DNA from: a bacterium
Lineage (GTDB): Bacteria > JAMCPX01
Assembly (NCBI GenBank): GCA_021792615.1
Contig: JAJYUJ010000036.1
Location: 1-23,885, forward strand
Direction of reading: 5' to 3'
Length of the DNA: 23,885 bases
Shown here: positions 8,381-17,428 of the stretch, piece by piece
Position numbering within the stretch: the first letter of the stretch is position 1
How the letters are laid out: the number at the start of each line of letters is the position of its first letter
Translations under genes and position numbers: made by a program
The notes under the pieces: model-generated
What the model saw: the letters and a program-made list of their open reading frames with translations, nothing else
Databases searched by the model: none
Told to the model about the DNA's origin: nothing

Positions 8381-9175
8381 TTAGTGGATATTTACGGCTG
8401 ACTTGAGACTGCGCGTCAGAGCGGCGATACGCGCTGATGCGTTTTTATTGTTCTCGATCAATTTCACAAACGCGCTGCCGACGACAATACCGTCTGCAAG
8501 GGCCGCAATGGTTTTTGCCTGCCGGGGCGTTGAAATGCCAAACCCGACTGCCACGGGTTTTTGTGTGTTTTTCCTGATCCACCGGATACTTTCGAATGCA
8601 GCATGGCCCATCTTTTTCTGGGATCCGGTTACCCCGGTCATCGATATATAGTAAAGAAAACCGCGTGTATGTCTTAACAGCTCCACGAGCCTTTTTCTAT
8701 CCGATGTAGGTGCAGCAAGAAGGATGATATCAATACCGGATTGTACGGCATATTCCTTTACATGGTCGATCTCTTCAAGGGGCAGGTCCGGCAGGATAAG
8801 ACCGTCAACACCGCTGCGTGCTGCGTCCTCGAAGAACCTTTTTGTCCCGTACTTGAGAACAGGGTTGATGTAGCCCATCAAAACGATAGGAATGCCGGAT
8901 GTTTTCCGCAGGGTGCGTACGAGAGCAAAAATTTTCGAAATGTTCGTTTTTGATTGCAATGCGCGCTGTGCTGCTTGTTGTATGGTCGGACCGTCTGCAA
9001 TGGGGTCCGAGAACGGCATACCGAGTTCTATGATATCAGCTCCACCCTGTATGAGTGCACGGGCATAGACAAGCGTCTTGTTCATGTCTGGGTCTCCCGC
9101 CATGATGTATGCTATGAAAGCTTTTTCACCGCGTTCTGCCAGAGCGCCAAAAGTATTTTTTATGCGGTCAGTCAT
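8381..9175 (-). CDS. trpA: Tryptophan synthase alpha subunit
   Basis: TrpA cleaves indole-3-glycerol phosphate to indole and glyceraldehyde 3-phosphate and passes indole to TrpB through a tunnel. The 264-residue TIM barrel is full length. It shows the catalytic Glu50 and Asp61 in [16 protein letters not shown], the LPDLPLEE loop, and the phosphate-binding GFGIST and GIVVGSA segments. The start overlaps the end of trpB by 8 bases and has AAAGGA at proper spacing, so translation is likely coupled. No other tryptophan biosynthesis genes are in the window. Confidence 0.97.
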   Translation of the reverse strand: MTDRIKNTFGALAERGEKAFIAYIMAGDPDMNKTLVYARALIQGGADIIELGMPFSDPIADGPTIQQAAQRALQSKTNISKIFALVRTLRKTSGIPIVLMGYINPVLKYGTKRFFEDAARSGVDGLILPDLPLEEIDHVKEYAVQSGIDIILLAAPTSDRKRLVELLRHTRGFLYYISMTGVTGSQKKMGHAAFESIRWIRKNTQKPVAVGFGISTPRQAKTIAALADGIVVGSAFVKLIENNKNASARIAALTRSLKSAVNIH

Positions 9176-10382
9176 GGTATTCCTTTAGCCGTCCCTTATT
9201 GTTTATAAGATCGATGTTTTCTCTGATGATATCCATGTCCTTATCGCCCCTGCCCGATATGTTGATAATGACGACGGTATTTTTGGGCAGTCTTTTTACA
9301 TAGGTTCTCGCACATGCAATCGCGTGCGCACTTTCGAGCGCGGGTATAATACCCTCTGTTTTTGAGAGGTATGATGTTGCGGAAAGCACCGCATCGTCAT
9401 TTGCCGTGAAGACCTTCAGCCTTCCCGTATCGTGCAGATGGCTGAGCTCGGGGCCGACACCGGGATAATCAAGCCCTGCCGATATGGAATGGGGATTAAT
9501 GATCTGGCCGTCACGGTCCATCAGTATCTTTGTCATTGTACCGTGCAAGACACCCTTTTCACCGGCAGTGAGCGATGCCCCGTGTTTGCCTGATTTTATA
9601 CCGAGGCCGCCTGCTTCGACTCCAATGAGCTTGACCTCATCGTTTTTTATAAACGGATAGAACAGACCCATAGAGTTGCTGCCGCCGCCTATGCAGGCAA
9701 TGAGGACATCGGGAAGCCTGTGCTCGGCCTCCATGATCTGTCTTTTCGCCTCGGTCCCTATAACGGATTGGAAATACCTGACTATCTCGGGGTAAGGGTG
9801 AGGACCCGCTACCGACCCTATCACATAATGTGTGGTTTCGACATTGGTCACCCAGTCACGTATGGCTTCGTTCATGGCATCCTTCAGCGTCATGGAGCCC
9901 GAATATACGGGCACAACTTTTGTCCCGAGCAGCCTCATCCTGTCCACGTTCAAGGCCTGGCGTTTGACGTCAAGCTCTCCCATATAAACCTCGCAGGGAA
10001 GACCGAACAGCGCCGCTGCAGTCGCAGTCGCAACCCCGTGCTGGCCTGCCCCTGTTTCTGCGATGATACGTTTCTTGCCGAGTTTCTTTGCAAGGAGAAC
10101 CTGACCAACGGTATTGTTTATTTTATGGGCACCGGTATGCGCGAGGTCTTCCCTCTTCAGGTATACCTTCGCACCACCGAGGTCTGCACTCATCCTCTCT
10201 GCGAAATAGAGGGGGGTAGGCCTGCCGACGTAATATTTCAGGTAATGTGAAAGTTCGCTTCTGAAGGAAGGACTCCGGGCAATATGCCTGAATCCTTTTT
10301 CCAGTTCTTTTAACGCGGCAACCAGCGTTTCGGGCACAAACCTGCCGCCGTACTCCCCGAAATATCCATAGCTATCGGGCAT
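9168..10382 (-). CDS. trpB: Tryptophan synthase beta subunit
   Basis: TrpB joins indole with serine to form tryptophan using PLP. The Schiff-base Lys lies in HTGAHKINN, the PLP phosphate loop is GGGSNSMG, and the Glu-bearing ETGAGQHG and GVEAGG motifs are present. A longer frame begins at an ATG at 10409, but the ATG at 10382 has AGGGA 10 bases upstream and puts the PLP lysine at residue 87, the E. coli TrpB number; it gives 404 residues, close to the usual 395-405. The choice remains tentative. trpA follows with an 8-base overlap. It lies 194 bp downstream of the helicase-nuclease gene on the same strand (167 bp if the longer start is used). Confidence 0.96.
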   Translation of the reverse strand: MPDSYGYFGEYGGRFVPETLVAALKELEKGFRHIARSPSFRSELSHYLKYYVGRPTPLYFAERMSADLGGAKVYLKREDLAHTGAHKINNTVGQVLLAKKLGKKRIIAETGAGQHGVATATAAALFGLPCEVYMGELDVKRQALNVDRMRLLGTKVVPVYSGSMTLKDAMNEAIRDWVTNVETTHYVIGSVAGPHPYPEIVRYFQSVIGTEAKRQIMEAEHRLPDVLIACIGGGSNSMGLFYPFIKNDEVKLIGVEAGGLGIKSGKHGASLTAGEKGVLHGTMTKILMDRDGQIINPHSISAGLDYPGVGPELSHLHDTGRLKVFTANDDAVLSATSYLSKTEGIIPALESAHAIACARTYVKRLPKNTVVIINISGRGDKDMDIIRENIDLINNKGRLKEYHD

Positions 10383-10466
10383 ATAATTTTTGTCCCTGGC
10401 ATTTTTCATGGTGCAACTATACGTTTATCGGCATAGGGTGTCAACCCAGTCAGAAATTTTGGTATG

Positions 10467-10484
10467 GGGCAGGTATACCGGCCC
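10467..10484. repeat. GC-rich palindrome, possible copy 4
   Basis: An 18-base near-perfect dyad (GGGCAGGTA / TACCGGCCC, one mismatch, no loop) lies between the helicase-nuclease and trpB genes. It shares the GGGC/GCCC ends with the palindromes at 463, 3921 and 5515 but has a different centre, so membership in the same family is uncertain. No T tract follows on the minus strand. Confidence 0.35.
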
Positions 10485-10576
10485 TTGTTTATAACTAAGA
10501 ATAGCTATTGCTGAGCTGATTCCTCAATGGCCCGGCTTGTTTTTTAACGGGGCAGCCGAGATGCATCGTGCGGGGA

Positions 10577-13500
10577 TTATCCGGCCTCTTCAACCCTTTT
10601 ATGATCAAGGTACAAAAGATATCCATGTATGCGTTTTTCCGGATAGATCTCCGAGATTATTTCCTTATACTCGTTTACCTGTCTTTTATGTTTTTCGATG
10701 TCCTTAAGCCCTCCGGTCTTATAATCAATGATAATGGCCTCTTCCCCGGTTACAAGAAGCCTGTCTATCCTTTTTGTCTCTCCCTTTTTATTAACGACCT
10801 CTTTTTCCGCAAACACTTTTACTGACGGACCGGGATTGAACCATGATTGGACAGCTTGTAATGAAAGCGTTTCCTTCAGTGTATCCGGGGCACCTAATTG
10901 CTGTCTGATCCTTTCATCCTTTATCTGAGAAAAAAGCCCGGTTATCTGTTCCCCGGGATTGCCTCCTGTTGCCGTTATCTGCGCAAGGAGCTCATGGATG
11001 ATATCTCCTCGCCTTTCTTCGCTGTAATGTTCCAGGCTGTCCCGGTCAGGCTGTTTTATGAATATATGGCTCTGCCAGTGGGTGGATGCCGGTACTTTTT
11101 CAGGGAAGACATCTTCTTTCTTTTGGTCCTCTTCCAAAGCAGCATGTACGCCCTGCTCGTACCGGTTGCCCGACGCCAATTTGTTTTCGAAGAGCTTATA
11201 CACGGGATTCTTTTCGTCCTGAATGAGAATGTACAGTTCTTGTTTCGCTCTCGTTGCCGCCACATAGAATGCGTTGAGTTCGTCCATAAAAGAAAGGGCA
11301 CATTCTTTGATATAAGCACTCACCGAAGGATCCGCGTTCTGCATACTGTCTAAGATACTGCGATGGTCATTGTTGGTGTACGATAAGCTGAGCTTGTCCT
11401 GAGACTCTATGATAAGCATGTCCGGTTTACGGGCTTCCGGCGTGCTTATCGATAGTGCGGGAAGAATGACAACGGGGAATTCAAGCCCTTTTGATTTGTG
11501 TATGGTCAGAATCTTCACGGCGTTCCCGGACGAGAGGTTGACAAAAAAGCTGTTGTCGTCTTCCTGCCGGGCTGTCCAGAATTCGAGAAAGCTATCCAGG
11601 TTGTTGTCGCCTTCGTCCTCTCTTTTTTTGAGCATCTCGAGCAGGTGCATAAAAAACCCGGTTGATGAGTCAAAACACCCATTCACGTTGAACCGTGCCA
11701 TAAACTCATGGACAATGTCGTATACCGGGAGATAGCCGACGCCGTTCAGCAGCGGTTTTACGAGATCATTCCATAAGTCCGGCTGCCATTTTTTAAAGCC
11801 GGTATACAGATGCCCGGCACCACGCTGCCGGAGGAACCAATCGGACAGAGTGCCGGCCGATATTCCCGATCGAGCCGTGAAAATCTCTCCCGATATAAAC
11901 CCTGCAAAAGAGAGATCGTCAAGGGGATTATTGAGGAAGCTCAGGAATGATATTGTTTCCCGGATCAGAGGATGATCCCGAATATCAAATCCCTGCGCCG
12001 ATTGAACGGGGATACCGTTCTGTTTTAGCGCTCCTGAAAGCGTTTTTACCTCTTCGTTCGTTCTTACCAGAAGAGCAATATCAGAATAAGAAACGCCGCG
12101 ATTATGCAGATCGGCAACAACCTCGCTCGTCCTCGCGATAGCGGCGGCTTTATCTGCCGGCTGCTCTGTGTCTTCGGAGTCGTCCGGGGATCCTTCACCG
12201 GCGCTTGCCGGATCTTCCTCCGGTTTCACGTATTCGATCAACAGGTAGCCGCTGTTTTGCTGGAGGGTACGGTTCTGCACCGGTGTCTGGGATGAATTCC
12301 CGTAGACGGTATCGATGAGCAGCTCAAGGTGCGCGTTGATTTTTGATCCGACCGGATTGCCTTCCCCGGTCAGCATATTTTTCAGAGAATCCGGACAGAA
12401 GGTCTCATTGAAAAAATGCACGAGCAAGGGGGCGGATCTGTGGTTGGAGCCCAATTGTTTTCTGTAGATTTCCTTGAGGACCGGTTTTATTTCTTTGTCC
12501 TCCGCTGCCTCGTCAAAGAGGCTTGCGTCGCTGCCCTTGAATCTATAGATGGATTGTTTTTTGTCGCCGACATAGAAGAGAGAGCCCCCGTTTGCAAGGG
12601 CTTCAAGAACGAGTGCCCGGATATTGTTCCATTGCGCCCTGTCCGTGTCCTGGAATTCGTCTATGAAGTAATGGAATATGTTTTCTCCGAGATTGAAATA
12701 GAGCTCGGGTACACGGTAGTTATCTATCAATTCCCTCACGTAGGTGTTGATATCATCTATGAGAATCTTGCCCCGGGTCAAGGTGAGAGCCCCGAGTATA
12801 TCCCCGATGACTGTCAGGATGTCGTGGTATGCTCGGTAGCGGCTGCCGTCGGATGCAGCCAGGAAGTCCGCCAGCAGTTCTCTGATAGTATCCCACGTCT
12901 GCTGAAGGGTATCTTTCAAATGCATGCTCTGCTTCTTCAAAATATATTCGATGCCGGGTTTCTGCCAGAGCTTATTTGAGAAATTATCGTTGTCGATTCT
13001 ATCGATTAAAAGATCCCTTTTGGGCAGGTTCCGTGTGTTGACCCCGATGCGGTTTGCGGCAATGCCATCATAAAGGGTGTTGACGCTTTCTTTTAATCTG
13101 TCCTTTTTCTGATGCAATTCATCCAGGGTTACACGGGTGCATTCAATATGTTTTCCTTTCTTGTTTTCCTGATATCTGAGCCTGCTCACGGTCTTGACAA
13201 TATCCCTTCGGGGATAAAAGCTTGTTTTCCCTTCTACGGAAAGATAGATGTCCAGGAATGTCATAAAGAGGGTTTTTATAGAAGGGACTGTCTGGATTTT
13301 TGAGAGAAGATCGTCGACGGCATATTCTATGTACGGAACGGGGTCCATTGCTATATCGAAACCGGGCTGCAGGTTCGTCTCGCGCAAAGATGCCATAATA
13401 ATGCTCCTGAGGAAGCTGTCAATGGTGCGGACCTGGAAATCCGTGTACCGGCGTATCATTTCGCCGATGAGTCTATGCGAAGCTGTTTGCAGCATTTCGC

Positions 13501-13807
13501 TGCTGAGGCTGATAACGCTTTGTGCCGATGACAGGGCATCTTTATCCCCGATTGCAATGCGTTTCATCTGCTGCAGTATCCGTTCCTTCATCTCGTTCGA
13601 TGCCTTGTTCGTGAAGGTGATTGCAAGCATGTTGTTCAGCGTATTTTGCGAGAGGTTGTTTTTTATCCCTGGGGAGAGCAAAAACTGGATAAACCTGAGC
13701 GAAAGGTTATGGGTCTTGCCGGAACCCGCGGAAGCATTAAGAACAAAAACGTGGGGAAATTTCAAATCGCGATCAATTTCCAAAACAGATTTTTCTTCCA
13801 TATTCAT
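10577..13807 (-). CDS. AddA/RecB-like UvrD-family helicase-nuclease
   Basis: The 1076-residue protein is a superfamily 1 helicase: Walker A ASAGSGKT (25-32), motif Ia AITFTNKA, Walker B DEFQDT (383-388), motif III GDKKQSIYRF (414 onward), motif IV NHRS, motif V LTIHKSKGLEFPVV and motif VI FYVAATRAKQELY. The C-terminus carries a RecB-type PD-(D/E)XK nuclease with RRGDIIHELL, IDRLLV, IIIDYKTGG (near 1028) and the QVNEYKEI helix. This order is that of AddA or RecB, which resect double-strand breaks with a partner (AddB or RecC). No partner is adjacent: the gene before it is an SDR epimerase-like gene, 13 bp upstream. The start is the ATG at 13807; an ATG two codons later is equally plausible, and neither has a strong ribosome site, so translation may depend on coupling. 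Confidence 0.92.
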   Translation of the reverse strand: MNMEEKSVLEIDRDLKFPHVFVLNASAGSGKTHNLSLRFIQFLLSPGIKNNLSQNTLNNMLAITFTNKASNEMKERILQQMKRIAIGDKDALSSAQSVISLSSEMLQTASHRLIGEMIRRYTDFQVRTIDSFLRSIIMASLRETNLQPGFDIAMDPVPYIEYAVDDLLSKIQTVPSIKTLFMTFLDIYLSVEGKTSFYPRRDIVKTVSRLRYQENKKGKHIECTRVTLDELHQKKDRLKESVNTLYDGIAANRIGVNTRNLPKRDLLIDRIDNDNFSNKLWQKPGIEYILKKQSMHLKDTLQQTWDTIRELLADFLAASDGSRYRAYHDILTVIGDILGALTLTRGKILIDDINTYVRELIDNYRVPELYFNLGENIFHYFIDEFQDTDRAQWNNIRALVLEALANGGSLFYVGDKKQSIYRFKGSDASLFDEAAEDKEIKPVLKEIYRKQLGSNHRSAPLLVHFFNETFCPDSLKNMLTGEGNPVGSKINAHLELLIDTVYGNSSQTPVQNRTLQQNSGYLLIEYVKPEEDPASAGEGSPDDSEDTEQPADKAAAIARTSEVVADLHNRGVSYSDIALLVRTNEEVKTLSGALKQNGIPVQSAQGFDIRDHPLIRETISFLSFLNNPLDDLSFAGFISGEIFTARSGISAGTLSDWFLRQRGAGHLYTGFKKWQPDLWNDLVKPLLNGVGYLPVYDIVHEFMARFNVNGCFDSSTGFFMHLLEMLKKREDEGDNNLDSFLEFWTARQEDDNSFFVNLSSGNAVKILTIHKSKGLEFPVVILPALSISTPEARKPDMLIIESQDKLSLSYTNNDHRSILDSMQNADPSVSAYIKECALSFMDELNAFYVAATRAKQELYILIQDEKNPVYKLFENKLASGNRYEQGVHAALEEDQKKEDVFPEKVPASTHWQSHIFIKQPDRDSLEHYSEERRGDIIHELLAQITATGGNPGEQITGLFSQIKDERIRQQLGAPDTLKETLSLQAVQSWFNPGPSVKVFAEKEVVNKKGETKRIDRLLVTGEEAIIIDYKTGGLKDIEKHKRQVNEYKEIISEIYPEKRIHGYLLYLDHKRVEEAG

Positions 13808-13820
13808 GGCATGGTGAGGG

Positions 13821-14702
13821 TCAACTAAACCCCTTTGGCGTTATGCCGAGTTCATCAAAAAGATAAGAATCACCGCAGGTGTTGCCGCCGACCAGCATGT
13901 CGATCTGTTCAACGGTCACCGGGAACGATTCAATGTTCTGGAGTAATGCCGCAAGAGTCCTGACAAGTATGGCAGGAATATGGATTTTCATCTTTTTCTT
14001 CAGGTTATACCGGAGGGTTATGCTGTCTATGATATCATTATACGAAACACTCTTTGCTCCGCATACACTGTATGTTTTATTGAACGTGGAAGGCCTGTTC
14101 ACGATCAGGGAAATAACCTTCGCAAGATCATCGACATGGACGGGCTGCATCCTGTAGTCGCCGTTTCCTATGACAGGTACCATGAACGGCGTTGATTGAA
14201 TGATTTTTTTAACGCTCGTCACAAAGTTGACGGTCCTGTCTGTTTCTTCTCCGAACACCACAGAAGGTCTTACAATAGTATAATTGATATCCTGCACCTT
14301 TATAAATTCCTCTGCCCTGTATTTTGTCCTTCTATAGCCGTCAGGGGTGTCGGGCATTACCCCGTTTGCACTTACCTGAACCCATCTTTTTATACCGGAA
14401 AGTTTTGCTCTGGTATAGAGGTGCCGCACGCCATCAACGTGAGCAAGTTCGAAACTGATCCCTTTTGACGGAAACTCCCGGATAAGCCCGATAAGATAGA
14501 TAACGGCATCGCATCCGTCCAGGGCGCTGTTTAATGATGCAGGATCGGATATGTCTCCGTACCGGAATTCGATGTGCTTATTACTGACTTTTTGTTCGGA
14601 CCCCCTGCGGACGAGCGCAGAAACCCTGTGGCCGTCTCTTACAAGCGTATCTATGACGTGATTCCCGATATACCCTGTTCCGCCTGCTACGAAGACATTC
14701 AT
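13821..14702 (-). CDS. NAD(P)-binding atypical SDR, nucleotide-sugar epimerase-like or NDUFA9-like
   Basis: The 293-residue protein has the extended/atypical SDR Rossmann start GGTGYIGNHV (7-16), followed by VSALVRRGSE, an Asp-containing adenine pocket (YGDISDP) and a possible YxxxK pair in GYRRTKYRAEEF. IVRPSVVFGEETDRTVNF and MQPVHVDDLA resemble the complex I NDUFA9/YbjT-like group. Substrates in this group are often unknown. The start overlaps the gmhA stop as ATGA, and the helicase-nuclease gene follows after 13 bp. Its place behind gmhA and a GT39 gene suggests envelope sugar or quinone/lipid metabolism; this is inference. Confidence 0.85.
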   Translation of the reverse strand: MNVFVAGGTGYIGNHVIDTLVRDGHRVSALVRRGSEQKVSNKHIEFRYGDISDPASLNSALDGCDAVIYLIGLIREFPSKGISFELAHVDGVRHLYTRAKLSGIKRWVQVSANGVMPDTPDGYRRTKYRAEEFIKVQDINYTIVRPSVVFGEETDRTVNFVTSVKKIIQSTPFMVPVIGNGDYRMQPVHVDDLAKVISLIVNRPSTFNKTYSVCGAKSVSYNDIIDSITLRYNLKKKMKIHIPAILVRTLAALLQNIESFPVTVEQIDMLVGGNTCGDSYLFDELGITPKGFS

Positions 14703-15283
14703 AAGGGCAGATTTTTGATCCTCAGATCGATAATCGAACAGATTATGTGCCCTATAGTTATGTGCGACTCCTGAATCCGGGGCGTGTCCGGGTGATCGAT
14801 GATAATCGCAAGGTCCACCATGGATCGCGCCTTGCCTCCGTCCCTTCCGAGAAGGCCGATGGTAAAGATCCCTTTGTTCCGTGCTGCACTGAATGCATTC
14901 AGAATGTTCGGGGAATTGCCCGATGTGGTGATGCCCATGGCTACATCCCCCGTGCTTCCGAGGGCTGTTATCTGTTTTGAGAAGATGTCGTCAAACGAAT
15001 AATCATTACCGATACTTGTTAAAACAGACGTATCGGTTGAAAGTGCCAGAGCAGGAAGCGGCCGGCGCTCTATCTGGAACCTGTTGACGAATTCTGCCGC
15101 TATATGCTGTGCATCCGCTGCCGAGCCTCCGTTCCCGAATAAAAGAAGCTTAGCCCCTTTGGTAACGGCAGAGTAGATGATGTCCGCTGTTTTTTGGATC
15201 AATGCCGCATGCGTATCCATGAGCCTCAGTTTTAACTCAGCGCTCGATTTGAGCTCCGATTTTACAATTTCTATTTCGTCCAT
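14699..15283 (-). CDS. gmhA: Phosphoheptose isomerase / SIS-domain protein
   Basis: GmhA converts sedoheptulose 7-phosphate to D-glycero-D-manno-heptose 7-phosphate, the first step to the heptose of lipopolysaccharide core. The 194-residue SIS domain is full length and has FGNGGSAADAQHIAAEF, including the expected metal ligands His60 and Glu64, then TSGNSPN for phosphate binding and ESHITIGHIICSIID near the C-terminus with the last Glu/His pair. The related DiaA protein shares this fold, but the metal ligands favour GmhA. AAGGGGAATAATC precedes the ATG and contains the stop of the preceding GT39 gene (2 bp gap). The next gene overlaps by ATGA. Confidence 0.88.
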   Translation of the reverse strand: MDEIEIVKSELKSSAELKLRLMDTHAALIQKTADIIYSAVTKGAKLLLFGNGGSAADAQHIAAEFVNRFQIERRPLPALALSTDTSVLTSIGNDYSFDDIFSKQITALGSTGDVAMGITTSGNSPNILNAFSAARNKGIFTIGLLGRDGGKARSMVDLAIIIDHPDTPRIQESHITIGHIICSIIDLRIKNLPL

Positions 15284-15285
15284 GA

Positions 15286-16752
15286 TTATTCCCCTTTATA
15301 ATCATACCCTCTGTAAAGAGAAAACGTATGCCATGTAACGCCTGTTGCTTTGTCGGTCAGCCGGAATACCCCGAGTTTGTCGACATGCGAGAATAATGAA
15401 CTTGTTACGGTGTTTAATGGACCGCCTCCCCTGTCTACGATGAGAATATTTTTGCCCTCCAATGCCTTTCTGTTCTGGAAGAACCAGTATGCATTTTTCG
15501 AACCGGCACCCGTAGGGAGGTAGTATACCTGGGGCTGCCCTTTCAGGTAAAAGGCGAGCTCTGCCGTAACACCGTAATCCGTTGCACCAACGATATCACC
15601 GGGTTTGGAAAGCTTTTCCACCTGTGCTGCGAGTCTGTTCCAGCCTGTGAGCCTGATCGTAAATTGATTTTGAGGAGGAATGTGGAATGTATTGAATATC
15701 CATTCAGGGTAATGTTCAAAGTATAAAACCGGTACTGTTGTGATAAACATGAGGATAAACGCCGATACAGCAAATTTTTTAAGTCCTTTCCCGTATGCCT
15801 CTTCAAGCAAATAAACACCACCGATAAACGGTGCAATAAAGCCCGCAGCAGGCCAATTGACCTCAGCCCTGCCTTTGAAAGCGAGGAATGTTATAAACGC
15901 AAAGGTTGGCAGGGACGTTGCCAGAATTATGTTGAACCGTTCGTCATGCTGAAACAGTCCGCGCCGTACCGAGTAAAGCATGGTGTACAAGAGAAGGATA
16001 AATACGAACGGTGTTTCAATCCCCATATTCCCGAAAAAGAAATTGGAGAATACAAACCACGGGTTGTAGTGTGCCGGCATCAGGGACAAAGCCCTTTTGA
16101 ACATTCCGAGCCCGTGGGTGAGGTTCCATATAAATACCGGGCTTGCGGTGAGCATTGTTACCACGGCACCGAGATATGGCTCTTTTTTCAAAAACCAGTG
16201 TCTGTTCTTGCTGGATATAAGGACAAAGAGCGCTACCTCGAGACTAAAAAAGAAAAACATGTGATGGCTCAGTATGCCGAGTCCGAGAACAAAACCGATC
16301 GGGTACCACAACCATGGCTTTTGTGTCTGGTTAAGCTCGAACAGCAGGAACAGCAAGATGGTCATGAAGAGGATCTGAGGAACATAGTATGTTTCAATAA
16401 AGGCGCCCGCCGAGGCAAGAGGATTCAGAATATAGAGAAGGGTGGCAAGCAATCCCGTGTTTGAAGAAAAAAAGCGGTTGCCCGTTTCAAAGAAAACGAT
16501 AGCGGTAATTGTAGAGAATATATTTGCTCCCATCCTTAAGGCAAATGCAGTGGACCCGAAGATGTGGATCATAAGCATGTTGATCCAGGAGATCATGGGC
16601 CCCATGTCGAGGTAGCTCAGGCTCGGATGCCGTGCCCAGTCCCAGTAATATGCCTCATCGGGAGACAGGAGCAGGTGCGTTGTCTTTATATAGTAGAGAT
16701 TAAAGAGGAAGGATAAAAATATAACCGTATACGCTAGGGTGCGTTTTTTCAT
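15286..16752 (-). CDS. GT39-family membrane glycosyltransferase (ArnT/PMT type)
   Basis: The protein has 488 residues when started at the ATG at 16752, which forms an ATGA overlap with the upstream methyltransferase stop; an upstream GTG at 16761 is less likely. The N-terminal helix is followed by SPDEAYYWDWARHPSLSYLD, the conserved Asp-containing first periplasmic loop of PMT_2 enzymes, with about ten hydrophobic segments up to residue 360 and a soluble C-terminal domain. GT39 enzymes of this type use polyprenyl-phosphate sugars as donors and modify lipid A, other lipids or proteins on the periplasmic side. Donor and acceptor are unknown here. Its partners gmhA and the methyltransferase fit envelope modification. 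Confidence 0.88.
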   Translation of the reverse strand: MKKRTLAYTVIFLSFLFNLYYIKTTHLLLSPDEAYYWDWARHPSLSYLDMGPMISWINMLMIHIFGSTAFALRMGANIFSTITAIVFFETGNRFFSSNTGLLATLLYILNPLASAGAFIETYYVPQILFMTILLFLLFELNQTQKPWLWYPIGFVLGLGILSHHMFFFFSLEVALFVLISSKNRHWFLKKEPYLGAVVTMLTASPVFIWNLTHGLGMFKRALSLMPAHYNPWFVFSNFFFGNMGIETPFVFILLLYTMLYSVRRGLFQHDERFNIILATSLPTFAFITFLAFKGRAEVNWPAAGFIAPFIGGVYLLEEAYGKGLKKFAVSAFILMFITTVPVLYFEHYPEWIFNTFHIPPQNQFTIRLTGWNRLAAQVEKLSKPGDIVGATDYGVTAELAFYLKGQPQVYYLPTGAGSKNAYWFFQNRKALEGKNILIVDRGGGPLNTVTSSLFSHVDKLGVFRLTDKATGVTWHTFSLYRGYDYKGE

Positions 16753-17306
16753 AACGGGCACACATAAAACAAATGAAAATGATACTTGAGATATAAGAGA
16801 ATGATAATGGCTGAAAATCCGAGCCAGGCATTATATTCCTCATGCTTTACGACAAGCTTCAGATCGAAATCCCGTGAGATCTTTACAGGCTTCAGCAGCG
16901 GGAAAAATGCCGGGACTTTTGATTTGTAATCAAGGAACGAGCCGCCAAACAGCTCAATAAGTCTTTTCTCTTCCTCTTTGATGACGCTGTTGTATACAAA
17001 ATAAAATCCGGCAAGGAAGATTATCATAAAGAGGATGCAACTACCCATGATGGAAGCCCCCAGTCCGACAAAGAAGCTGCCCAGATACAATGGATTGCGG
17101 GTATAAGAGTAGGGCCCGTCTATGGAAAGTTCCTTGTTCTTTTTTATGTATCCCGAAGCCCATAGCCTTATGAGAAGACCCATGATGCCGATCGGAATGC
17201 CTATGGTCATACCGATAACACCCGGCTTTGCCATAACAATGAACAACAGTGCAAAAACAAAACCGAACTTTATCCTGTAGTACGCTAAAAATTCATTCAT
17301 CTTCAT
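16749..17306 (-). CDS. Isoprenylcysteine/phospholipid methyltransferase-like membrane protein
   Basis: The 185-residue protein has three to four hydrophobic segments and the ICMT/PEMT signature: GLLIRLWASGYIKKN, then GPYSYTRNPLYLGSFF, followed by a C-terminal E-E-x-R region (IKEEEKRLIELFG) that helps bind S-adenosylmethionine in this family. Bacteria lack prenylated CaaX proteins, so the substrate is likely a lipid or other small hydrophobic molecule (inference). It is the first gene of the minus-strand run leading into GT39, gmhA, SDR and the helicase-nuclease. The start at 17306 is tentative; an ATG two codons later at 17300 is also possible. Confidence 0.85.
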   Translation of the reverse strand: MKMNEFLAYYRIKFGFVFALLFIVMAKPGVIGMTIGIPIGIMGLLIRLWASGYIKKNKELSIDGPYSYTRNPLYLGSFFVGLGASIMGSCILFMIIFLAGFYFVYNSVIKEEEKRLIELFGGSFLDYKSKVPAFFPLLKPVKISRDFDLKLVVKHEEYNAWLGFSAIIILLYLKYHFHLFYVCPL

Positions 17307-17314
17307 AAATTTTC

Positions 17315-17341
17315 ACTATACCATTTTGCGCGGGTTGTCTA
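17315..17341 (-). promoter_or_regulatory. Possible promoter of the methyltransferase/glycosyltransferase operon
   Basis: On the minus strand an extended -10 (TGG TATAGT, hexamer at 17315-17320) and TAGACA (17336-17341) are present, but the 15-base spacer is short. The predicted transcript would begin almost at the ATG at 17306, implying a leaderless message or a start at 17300. Confidence 0.3.
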
Positions 17342-17379
17342 CCTTTGTTATCGCTATCGGGGTGATCTTTATAATTCTG

Positions 17380-17408
17380 TTGCACAACTGTAGAAAAGGC
17401 TATATAGA
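17380..17408 (+). promoter_or_regulatory. Possible sigma-70 promoter of the 43-codon ORF
   Basis: TTGCAC (17380-17385), a 17-base spacer and TATAGA (17403-17408) lie 20 bases before the small ORF start. GTTGCACAAC around the -35 is a short palindrome that could bind a regulator. Confidence 0.35.
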
Positions 17409-17428
17409 GATAAAGGATTTTTATAAAA

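Noticed and set aside
9720-10250. 176-codon plus-strand ORF inside trpB
   Set aside because: Antisense shadow of a highly conserved enzyme gene; no ribosome site or family resemblance.
13248-13817. 189-codon plus-strand ORF opposite the helicase 5' end
   Set aside because: Antisense to the Walker A region of the helicase-nuclease; no independent support.
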